Source: JAAYUK01 sp035319145
Lineage (GTDB): Bacteria > Nitrospirota > Thermodesulfovibrionia > Thermodesulfovibrionales > Dissulfurispiraceae
DNA: 13,254 nt
Direction of reading: 5' to 3'
Assembly: GCA_035319145.1 (NCBI GenBank)
Contig: DATHDH010000203.1
Span: 1-13,254 of the forward strand
This document shows, piece after piece, positions 1 to 6,129 of the stretch; the stretch's first letter is position 1; the number at the start of each line of letters is the position of its first letter. Under the pieces are notes generated by a model, which saw only the letters and a list, made by a program, of their open reading frames with translations, was not told the DNA's origin and made no database searches. The position numbers were made by a program, and so were the translations under genes.

Positions 1-495
1 ATTACCGAGATCGCGAACAGGACCAATCTTCTCGCCCTCAATGCCTCGATCGAGGCAGCTCGCGCGGGAGAACAGGGCAAAGGATTTGTCGTCATCGCCG
101 AAGAAATTCGCAACCTCTCCGAGCGCTCGGCAAAGTCGACCAAACAGATTGCGGAAGTCATCAGCGCCATTCAGGGCGAAGCGGCAGGGGTCACAAAACA
201 CCTTGAAGAAGAGACCAATCTCGTTGAGATGGAGACAAAGATGGCTGCTGACACGGGCGCCATTTTCAGCGAAATAGACGCCGTCATCAAACAGATTGAG
301 GCACTGACATCAGAGATCGACGCTTCGACTGAAGAGCAGCGAGAATTGACCGGCAAGGTTGAGACGTCGATGCATGAAGTCCAGAGGGTGTCGAGGGATG
401 TCCTGAGCGTTGTTAATGACCTGTCTTCTATTGCATCGTCGCTTGCGGCGACATCTCAGTCCCTGGCAAAATCGACCAGCAGATTCAGGTTTTAG
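1..495 (+). CDS. Methyl-accepting chemotaxis protein, C-terminal signalling domain (5' end outside window)
   Basis: This is the 3' end of a chemoreceptor gene; reading frame 1 is open from the first base to a TAG at 493-495, giving 164 visible residues. It begins inside the cytoplasmic signalling hairpin. The tip motif RTNLLALNASIEAARAGE and the following GKGFVVIAEEIRNLSERSA are the most conserved part of the MCP family and contact CheA and CheW. The rest is the descending helix of the coiled coil, ending in STSRFRF, with no NWETF-type pentapeptide for CheR/CheB tethering. Sensor, membrane and HAMP parts lie left of the window, so ligand and topology cannot be judged. It is the only plus-strand gene and converges on the cheA-like gene, making it the obvious candidate receptor for that pathway. 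A PilJ-like role is possible but unproven from this fragment. Confidence 0.95.
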   Translation: MTEIANRTNLLALNASIEAARAGEQGKGFVVIAEEIRNLSERSAKSTKQIAEVISAIQGEAAGVTKHLEEETNLVEMETKMAADTGAIFSEIDAVIKQIEALTSEIDASTEEQRELTGKVETSMHEVQRVSRDVLSVVNDLSSIASSLAATSQSLAKSTSRFRF

Positions 496-498
496 CCC

Positions 499-2820
499 TT
501 ATCCTTGCGCCGTCGGGAAATGGCGCGCAAAGACCGCCTTCAGCGAATTCTCGTCGAACGGTTTGACGAGGAAGTCGTCTGCGCCGGTGTCAAGCGCCAT
601 TTGTCGGTGTTTTTCGGTGCCTCTGGACGTGAGAACCACTATCGGGATGCTCCTGAGGTACTCTACGGCGCGAACCCGCCGGATGAGCTCATAGCCATGC
701 ATTATCGGCATTTCAAGGTCCGTAACGATAAGGGAGATCTCATTTACATGAAGAATATTCAGCGCCTCGTGACCGTTCGCAGCGGTAACCGGCTGCAGCC
801 CCAGGTTCTGGACGAAATTGGCAACATACTTCCGGACGCTCAGTGAATCATCGACAATCAGCACCTTCGGAAGTTCCGTTTCGGCGGGCTGAGGCATGAG
901 GTTCGGCTCCGGCTTGACGTCTGTTTCGAACAGTGCCGTCGGGTTCAAGACAAACCTTACCCTTCCGTCTCCCGAAATGGTAATGCCTGAATACATCGAC
1001 AGACCGTCAAGGAACTCGTTCAGCGGCTTTATGACCGTCTCTTCCTGACCGATTATTTCGTCGACGATAAGACCGACACGCTTGTCGGATATGTTGCAAA
1101 TGACGACATATTTATTTATCCGATCTTCAAGCTTGGCGGCGCCGAAGAAGTCCATGAGGCTCTTCAGAAGAATTTTTCTGCCCCGATAAACAATCGATCC
1201 ATGCCCGGATTCAAGGCCATCCATGATATCAAGCAGCGTCACCTCTTCCATCAGCGTGACCGGAATGGCGAATTCCGCACCGCCGCTCTTGAATACGACC
1301 ACATTGGAAATGGCGAGTGTCGTCGGCACATGCATCTTGAATACCGTATACTTCCCTTCTTCCGAATCGACATCGATAATTCCGCTGAGGTCCGCAACCT
1401 GACGACGTACCGCGGTCATGCCGATGCCGCGTCCGGATGTCTGGTCTGCAGATTCCTTTGTCGAAATGCCGGCCTGGAAGATGAGGGCAAGCAATTCCTG
1501 CTTGGAGACCTCTTCGGACTCTTTCAATATTCCCTGCCGAATCGCCTGCTCTTTCAATCGCTCCGTGTCGATACCGCGCCCGTCGTCACGCACTTGAATG
1601 GCGATAATATTCCCTTCGCGGGATGCCGAAAGTACTATTTCCCCCTGTTCAGGCTTGCCCTTCTGGAGGCGCTCCGCAGGGAGTTCAATCCCGTGCGCAA
1701 TTGCGTTTCTGATGATATGCATCAGCGGGTCGAACAGATGCTCGAAAACGACCCGGTCTATTTTGGTATCGCCTCCGTGGATCCGCAGTTCCGCCTGTCT
1801 TCCGTTTGCCTTGGCCATTTCTCTGACAGCCTTGCGAAAACGCTGGAAAAGTCTGTCGACGGGCAGCATACGGGCTTCAGAGATATCGGCCCGCAGTTCT
1901 CGGACATCGCGATCCATCGAACGCACGTCCTGGGCATACATGTCGTACTGATTGGACAGCTCCTTCAACCCTTCCTGGATATCGTTCGTTATCTCCTGCA
2001 ACTTTCGCGCAAATATATTGCTCTCGTCATAGCTGTCGAATTCAAGCTCTCCGAACCCGGCAAAGAAACGGTCCGTAGAACGCTCGGGCGACTGTTGCTC
2101 ATATGAATAGGCATGACGGTCCGAGTATTCGCCGACCTCGCGAACGAGGCGGTCGCCCGCAAACGTTATTTCTTCAATAACGTCCTGTGCGGTACGGGTT
2201 CGCTGCACCAGGTAATTCTTCCGGATGGTGATCTCGCCGATCAGATTAAGCATCGCCTCAATCTTCTGGACATCAATACGGATAAAGTTGCCGTAATAGA
2301 GATCGCCCTCTTCCGACATCCGACGTCGTTCGATCGACGGCCCTCCAGCCATGGCAGGAACACATTGCGGCGCCGGGGCTGCCGCTTGCTGAGAAGGGAT
2401 ACTCTCTGTTGTCTCCTTCTGCTCCTTCACAGCGAGCTCACGCGCCAGAAACTCATCGGCAGTTTTGATGATCTCCGTGGCCGCGGTGGAAGGTTCGGGT
2501 ATCTTACCCGGAAGGTCAGAGATAAGGGAGGCAATAACATCGAACATCGACGAAAGCACCGATATGGTTTTGTCCGAAAGCGCAATGCGGTGTTCCATCA
2601 ATGCTTCGAGGATATCTTCCATTTTGTGGGCGACAGAACTCGTGACATCCAGCTTGACGATTGCGGCCGATCCCTTCAAGGTGTGGGCCGCGCGGAACAG
2701 GTCTTCAACTATCGGCAGGTTGTCGGTATGCGGCTGCAGTTCCTTAAGGCCTTTGTGCAGGGCTGCGAGGTGCTCTCCGGCCTCCAGGAGGAAGTACTCG
2801 AGCAGTTCGGATTCACGCAT
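499..2820 (-). CDS. cheA: Hybrid CheA-type histidine kinase with C-terminal receiver (ChpA/PilL-like)
   Basis: This 773-residue cytoplasmic kinase should autophosphorylate under receptor and CheW control. An N-terminal Hpt domain (about 1-125) has phospho-acceptor His46 in AAHTLKGSA. No obvious CheY-binding P2 domain follows, only a short Gln/Ala/Pro linker (135-165). A dimerisation region spans about 178-320 and is longer than in classical CheA. The ATPase domain has the N box around Asn372 (RNAIAHGIE), DDGRGID at 412-418 and GRGIGM at 463-468. A CheW-like P5 domain spans about 500-635. The receiver spans about 652-770, with Asp657/Asp658, phospho-acceptor Asp701, Thr731 and Lys753. The N box has Ala where flagellar CheA usually has Asp (DHG). 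This and the ELEFDSYDE segment near 258 recall Pil-Chp kinases. The ATG start lies 8 bp after the coupling-protein stop, with no strong ribosome site, so translational coupling is likely. All catalytic residues expected of an active kinase are present. Confidence 0.96.
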   Translation of the reverse strand: MRESELLEYFLLEAGEHLAALHKGLKELQPHTDNLPIVEDLFRAAHTLKGSAAIVKLDVTSSVAHKMEDILEALMEHRIALSDKTISVLSSMFDVIASLISDLPGKIPEPSTAATEIIKTADEFLARELAVKEQKETTESIPSQQAAAPAPQCVPAMAGGPSIERRRMSEEGDLYYGNFIRIDVQKIEAMLNLIGEITIRKNYLVQRTRTAQDVIEEITFAGDRLVREVGEYSDRHAYSYEQQSPERSTDRFFAGFGELEFDSYDESNIFARKLQEITNDIQEGLKELSNQYDMYAQDVRSMDRDVRELRADISEARMLPVDRLFQRFRKAVREMAKANGRQAELRIHGGDTKIDRVVFEHLFDPLMHIIRNAIAHGIELPAERLQKGKPEQGEIVLSASREGNIIAIQVRDDGRGIDTERLKEQAIRQGILKESEEVSKQELLALIFQAGISTKESADQTSGRGIGMTAVRRQVADLSGIIDVDSEEGKYTVFKMHVPTTLAISNVVVFKSGGAEFAIPVTLMEEVTLLDIMDGLESGHGSIVYRGRKILLKSLMDFFGAAKLEDRINKYVVICNISDKRVGLIVDEIIGQEETVIKPLNEFLDGLSMYSGITISGDGRVRFVLNPTALFETDVKPEPNLMPQPAETELPKVLIVDDSLSVRKYVANFVQNLGLQPVTAANGHEALNILHVNEISLIVTDLEMPIMHGYELIRRVRAVEYLRSIPIVVLTSRGTEKHRQMALDTGADDFLVKPFDENSLKAVFARHFPTAQG

Positions 2821-2828
2821 ATCTGCGT

Positions 2829-3224
2829 TTAGCTGGTACCCTTGACGCGGTATGTCTCGAAAAATTTCTTGACGTCGATGAGATCGTCGACAGCCATATC
2901 CGCATCAAACGTCACAAAAAAAGGCGACGATTCGGAAAGAAAGCCTATACTTTCCTTATCAACGTCGACCACAAGCAGCTTCGGATTCTGATAGGCAGGT
3001 TTTTCTATCGGGTAAATCTTCGAAAGGTCTACAGCAGGAATTATCTTGCCGCGCAACGGAAGCGCTCCGTACAGATACACCGGGGCTCCGGGTATCGGGA
3101 ATATGCGCGAGATTTCGACCACTTCGCGCACTGCGTCAGCTGGAATAAGGAACTCTTTTTCGCTGACATTGAACACGCAGTATGTCTTTTCAACCGTCGG
3201 CTTGCCTTCGCGTTCTTCATTCAT
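2829..3224 (-). CDS. cheW: CheW-like coupling protein (PilI-type)
   Basis: This scaffold should link the receptor signalling tip to the P5 domain of the hybrid kinase. With the chosen start it has 131 residues, short for CheW (about 150-165). It shows the family pattern: a first beta barrel (YCVFNVSEKEFLIPADAVREVVE), the segment IFPIPGAPVYLYGALPLRGKI, whose lone Arg is typical, then IPAVDLSKIY and a final barrel ending in KFFETYRVKG. I chose the ATG at 3224 because it forms a 4-bp ATGA overlap with the stop of the upstream receiver gene and has AGCAGG 11 nt upstream. A GTG at 3236 in the same frame would add four residues (MFKP) but would sit right on that AGCAGG. The neighbours, a receiver upstream and the kinase 8 bp downstream, fit a chemosensory operon. 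Confidence 0.93.
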   Translation of the reverse strand: MNEEREGKPTVEKTYCVFNVSEKEFLIPADAVREVVEISRIFPIPGAPVYLYGALPLRGKIIPAVDLSKIYPIEKPAYQNPKLLVVDVDKESIGFLSESSPFFVTFDADMAVDDLIDVKKFFETYRVKGTS

Positions 3225-3586
3225 CGGCTTAAACACCTGCTGACCGCAAACAGCAAATCTGAAGCATCGCAGGGTTTCGTCAAGTAAACATCTGCCCCCT
3301 GTTTTTCTCCCCAGACGCGGTCACTTTCCTGATTTTTTGATGTCAGCATGATTACGGGGATGTTTTTCAGCCGTTCGTCATGCTTAATCTCCCGGCAGAG
3401 CTGAAATCCGTTCTTTTTCGGCATCACAACGTCCAGAATAACGAGATCAAAGGCCTCGGTCTTCACGAATCGCTCAGCCTCCTCTCCATCGGTCGCTACG
3501 GTGAGCTTATGCCCTTTTGCCCCGAGCACCGACTCCAGAAAACGGACATCGGTCGGGCTGTCGTCCGCTATAAGAATATGCGCCAC
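3221..3586 (-). CDS. Single-domain response regulator, PilH/CheY-like
   Basis: This is a stand-alone receiver of 121 residues with no output domain. The acidic pocket is Asp8/Asp9, the phospho-acceptor is Asp52 (ILDVVMPKKNG), the switch threonine is Thr82 (MLTSKNQ) and the conserved lysine is Lys104 (LTKP). The stretch SDRVWGEKQGADVYLTKP closely resembles PilH of type IV pilus chemosensory systems, which has a Trp-Gly-x-x-Gln-Gly pattern at this site, more than flagellar CheY. It could move phosphate from the kinase to a partner or act as a phosphate sink. Translation most likely begins at a GTG, with AAGGGGG about 7 nt upstream. The upstream response-regulator gene ends 12 bp before it and the coupling-protein start overlaps its stop by 4 bp. 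Confidence 0.94.
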   Translation of the reverse strand: MAHILIADDSPTDVRFLESVLGAKGHKLTVATDGEEAERFVKTEAFDLVILDVVMPKKNGFQLCREIKHDERLKNIPVIMLTSKNQESDRVWGEKQGADVYLTKPCDASDLLFAVSRCLSR

Positions 3587-3598
3587 AACACTGCCCCC

Positions 3599-5329
3599 TT
3601 ATCCGAGAGTGCCAATGATCCTCAGCTGCAACAAAGTGTAAATAGCCTTCTCGGCAGCAGCATCTCCACCTGCCCAATTGACGACATCGGCCACCGTCTT
3701 CTTGCCGTCGATACCGCTCAGAACCGAACGTTCGGCCTCGCCAAGGGCATAGGTACCGACCACGGCCTCATTTGCAGTGCGCGTCAGCACCGCCGTTTTC
3801 TCCACGCAATCCGCAAAGGTCTCATCCGGCACCTTCCGCAACACCGCCGGCAACAGCTCCGCCCGGCTCAGCCGCAGCGGAACGGAGAGAGCAGCTTCGG
3901 AAAGCGGGGAACTATCAAAAGAAAAGGCCCCTTCATCAGCCTCCAATAACCGTCCAACGGCATCCAGCAGCACCTCGCGAATTGCCGCCACATCCGCACC
4001 GCTCTTGATTTCTACGCCTTTCTTAATACCCTCAAAAGAGCTCATCGATGCACCGATTGCCTTGCCGCGCTCAAAGAACAGCTCCATGCTCGACGTTGCC
4101 AGAAATGCAAAAAGCTTACCGCTCATTCCCGCACCCTCAATCGTTGCCAGCACGTCGCAGATGGTCAGCACGCCGAATCTTCCCGAAAAGATGATAGCCT
4201 CGTCGCGCACGATGCCCGATTGTTTCAGAATATTCTCAACACTCTTCTGTACGATAAAAGGCAGCTTCCTTTCGAGATACTCCGTTACATCAGCGGATGG
4301 CATGACCGCTTCCGCGATTGGTTCCGTCTCCTTCTCTTTTACCTCGGCGACGACCGCGACATGCTCCTCTTTCTTCGGCTCGGACGCATGGGAAACGGCA
4401 TAAATACTGGCAATCGCAGCACCGGCAGCAGCGAGACCTCCTGTTGCTACCGCAGCTGAGGGCATCTCGATATGCCGTGTCTCGGCCACGGGTTCTCTCG
4501 GCATCTCAGGCGCGGAAACCGGGGACGTTTCTTTTACGTGCTCATACTCACCAGACGGCGATTCCGCCTCCCGGGAAGGAGCGGCAATCTCATCATGCCC
4601 TGTTTCCAACTCAAGAACGCTGGATTCTTCAGCAAAGACATCGGTTACCGGAGCCTCTTCATGCGAAGTGATTTCTTCAGGCTCTATCAGCGGCTGAGCC
4701 GGAGGCTCCTCAGCAAAGGCGCTTGCATCAAATGCAACCGGCAATTCATGCTCCAGTGCCGGGAATTCCTCCTCTCTTTCGTGAGGAAAGGGAAACGGTG
4801 CACCTTCCACAGCAGGGGTCTCCGGAAGCTCAGGGACGACTAGATCCGACCCGACAGCCGCATGATCCGCGCCGAACGCAAACGGAACTGCGACGGAAGG
4901 CTCAACGTCAAAGGGAACGGGTGGTTCAATGGAGGTTGTTTCTTTCGCAGCCTCCCGACCGCTCTGAACAATCGAATTGACTTTATCGACCAGCGCCTCT
5001 GATTTAAACGGCTTGATAAAATAATCGGACACCGCAAAACGTTCCGAAAACTTGCGGCCGACATCGTCACCCTTGGCAGTGATAAGAATTATCGGAATAT
5101 CTTTCAAAAGCTGGTTCTCGCGAACAAGCTGACAAAACTGGTAGCCGCTCATGCGGGGCATGATGAAATCGACAAGAATTACCTCGGGAACCAATTCCTC
5201 CGCCAGCCGCAGGCCGTCTTCCCCGTTCTCCGCAGTAACGACCTGATAGCCCTCATCCGCCAGCGCCATCTCCGCCAGCTTCCTGACGATCGGGCTATCG
5301 TCGATAACCAGCACTTTCCCTTTGTCCAT
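3599..5329 (-). CDS. Response regulator: receiver, acidic Pro-rich linker, PATAN (DUF4388) domain and C-terminal winged-helix-like region
   Basis: This 576-residue protein is the first gene of the chemosensory operon. Residues 1-120 are a complete receiver: Asp10/Asp11, phospho-acceptor Asp54 (VDFIMPRMSGYQF), Thr84 and Lys106. Residues about 130-345 are a low-complexity linker rich in Glu, Pro, Ala and Val, apparently disordered. It is interrupted at about 291-311 by an Ala/Gly-rich hydrophobic stretch (AAVATGGLAAAGAAIASIYAV). Residues about 378-472 match the PATAN/DUF4388 pattern (FSGRFGVLTICDVLATI, then GKLFAFL, ELFFERGKAIGASM). The last 50 residues (VLSGIDGKKTVADVV, then AIYTLLQLRIIGTLG) look like the winged-helix tail often found after PATAN. 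PATAN is thought to mediate protein contacts in cyanobacterial PatA-type and other regulators, so a protein-protein output is inferred. The ATG start has AGGAG 6 nt upstream. It probably takes the place of PilG. The true output is unknown. Confidence 0.88.
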   Translation of the reverse strand: MDKGKVLVIDDSPIVRKLAEMALADEGYQVVTAENGEDGLRLAEELVPEVILVDFIMPRMSGYQFCQLVRENQLLKDIPIILITAKGDDVGRKFSERFAVSDYFIKPFKSEALVDKVNSIVQSGREAAKETTSIEPPVPFDVEPSVAVPFAFGADHAAVGSDLVVPELPETPAVEGAPFPFPHEREEEFPALEHELPVAFDASAFAEEPPAQPLIEPEEITSHEEAPVTDVFAEESSVLELETGHDEIAAPSREAESPSGEYEHVKETSPVSAPEMPREPVAETRHIEMPSAAVATGGLAAAGAAIASIYAVSHASEPKKEEHVAVVAEVKEKETEPIAEAVMPSADVTEYLERKLPFIVQKSVENILKQSGIVRDEAIIFSGRFGVLTICDVLATIEGAGMSGKLFAFLATSSMELFFERGKAIGASMSSFEGIKKGVEIKSGADVAAIREVLLDAVGRLLEADEGAFSFDSSPLSEAALSVPLRLSRAELLPAVLRKVPDETFADCVEKTAVLTRTANEAVVGTYALGEAERSVLSGIDGKKTVADVVNWAGGDAAAEKAIYTLLQLRIIGTLG

Positions 5330-5355
5330 TCTTCTCTCCTCGCACCCCTTCTTCC

Positions 5356-5367
5356 CATGTTTACATG
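5356..5367. repeat. Short palindrome CATGT-TT-ACATG in the operon leader
   Basis: A perfect 5-bp inverted repeat with a 2-bp centre lies about 27-38 bp upstream of the response-regulator start codon. It sits immediately beside the larger 5369-5391 repeat. The form suits a small dimeric-regulator half-site pair, but a 10-bp match is short and could be chance. Confidence 0.25.
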
Positions 5368-5368
5368 A

Positions 5369-5391
5369 GTTGGATTCTTACTTCATCCAAC
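5369..5391 (-). repeat. Inverted repeat (7-bp stem, 9-nt loop) in the operon leader
   Basis: GTTGGAT (5369-5375) is matched exactly by ATCCAAC (5385-5391) around a 9-nt loop. Transcribed from the predicted promoter, it would fold into a hairpin about 40-60 nt upstream of the response-regulator start. On the minus strand no T-run follows it, so it does not look like a terminator in the sense of transcription. It could be an operator or an RNA element; the role is unknown. Confidence 0.4.
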
Positions 5392-5436
5392 GCCATTTTT
5401 CTCTATTTACGGCTATAGGTATATTACGAATGCACA

Positions 5437-5466
5437 ACTATAGCACTGAAGAAAAGCGCCTGTCAA
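5437..5466 (-). promoter_or_regulatory. Predicted sigma70 promoter for the chemosensory operon
   Basis: On the minus strand a perfect -35 box TTGACA (5461-5466) is followed by an 18-bp spacer and the -10 box TATAGT (5437-5442), which matches five of six consensus bases. The -35 box begins directly after the thiE stop codon. Transcription would start near 5430, leaving a leader of about 100 nt before the response-regulator ATG at 5329. The match to consensus is unusually good for a chance site in a 137-bp gap. There is no experimental evidence, and no sigma28-type motif is seen. Confidence 0.68.
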
Positions 5467-6108
5467 TCAAGCAGATGGCATCGAGCGAAGTTCCAAAGAG
5501 GGGAATACTTCTATCGATTTCAGCCAGTGATCCGGCGGGTCGGCTGCCGGACCACAAAGGGCCGACGCCACGCCGACACCGCTCGAACCCGCATTTGCAA
5601 GCTCAGCGCACCGCTCGGGAGTAATGCCCCCTATGGCTATTATCGGTATCGTTACAATCTCCTTGAGCTCAGCCAGCGCTTCAACGCCCCTCGGAGGGCC
5701 TGCATTCTTTGTTGTCGTGGGATAAACGGGGCCGGCGCCGATATAATCGGCGCCGGCGGCAACAGCCTGCAATGCTTCATCTTTGCTGTGCGTAGATACA
5801 CCGATAACGCCATGCCGGAATACTTTCCGCGCGGCGCGGATGGGTAGGTCTTCTTGTCCGAGGTGCAGTCCGTCAGCACGAACGGCAGCGGCAATGTCGG
5901 CATGATCATTTACGGTAAAAAAAGCCCCATATTCGAATGTAAGGGCCCGGATCAGTTCGGCATTTTTGAACAGGTCACGCCGCCGGCTCGTCTTGTCGCG
6001 ATACTGAATCCAGAGGATGCCTGCAGCGAGAAAGTTCCGCAAGCGATCTGACCCACCGCTGAAATCGGTCAGAAAACAGAGGGGGCTGACAGTTCGTTGT
6101 GCCGACAT
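5467..6108 (-). CDS. thiE: Thiamine-phosphate synthase
   Basis: ThiE joins the pyrimidine HMP-PP and the carboxythiazole phosphate to give thiamine phosphate, in the cytoplasm. The 213-residue length is normal for this TIM-barrel enzyme. Visible motifs are IQYRDK (34-39, diphosphate and Mg site), VNDHADIAAAVRADGLHLGQEDL (from 66), GVSTHS (103-108), DYIGAGPVYPTTTKNAGPPRG (from 121) and the phosphate-binding AIGGI (158-162). The TTTKNAG stretch favours true ThiE over the TenI thiazole tautomerase. One position differs from the usual pattern: VNDH at 66-69, where VNDR is common. The ATG has no strong ribosome site. It lies 21 bp after accC and so is probably read from the upstream housekeeping transcript. 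No other thi gene is present here. Confidence 0.95.
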   Translation of the reverse strand: MSAQRTVSPLCFLTDFSGGSDRLRNFLAAGILWIQYRDKTSRRRDLFKNAELIRALTFEYGAFFTVNDHADIAAAVRADGLHLGQEDLPIRAARKVFRHGVIGVSTHSKDEALQAVAAGADYIGAGPVYPTTTKNAGPPRGVEALAELKEIVTIPIIAIGGITPERCAELANAGSSGVGVASALCGPAADPPDHWLKSIEVFPSLELRSMPSA

Positions 6109-6129
6109 GCGGGAGCGATGACGCCTTGT

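Larger units (their letters stand above)
5330..5466 (-). promoter_or_regulatory. Intergenic leader between thiE and the chemosensory operon
   Basis: At 137 bp this is the largest non-coding stretch of the window and is more AT-rich than its surroundings. It holds a near-consensus promoter at its thiE end, two perfect short inverted repeats nearer the response-regulator gene, and the AGGAG ribosome site at 5336-5340. A second copy of the palindrome CTATAG (5413-5418) lies 25 bp from the one overlapping the -10 box (5438-5443). No factor-independent terminator for thiE is visible, so read-through from the housekeeping genes remains possible. Confidence 0.6.

Noticed and set aside
505..530. Possible GC-rich hairpin (TTGCGCC with GGCGCGCAA) just past the MCP stop.
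   Set aside because: It has a bulge, no T-run follows, and it lies within the kinase coding sequence; it does not support a terminator call.
1201..2832. Two long plus-strand open frames (301 and 239 residues) opposite the hybrid kinase gene.
   Set aside because: They lie fully antisense to a strongly supported kinase, show no recognisable domains, and are explained by the codon use of the real gene.
3225..3236. A coupling-protein start at GTG 3236.
   Set aside because: It sits on the likely ribosome site; the ATG at 3224 with its ATGA overlap is more natural. The difference is only four residues, so this is not certain.
5369..5400. Hairpin followed by a T-run read on the plus strand, resembling a factor-independent terminator.
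   Set aside because: The T-run is four bases from the stem and no plus-strand gene lies upstream to be terminated.
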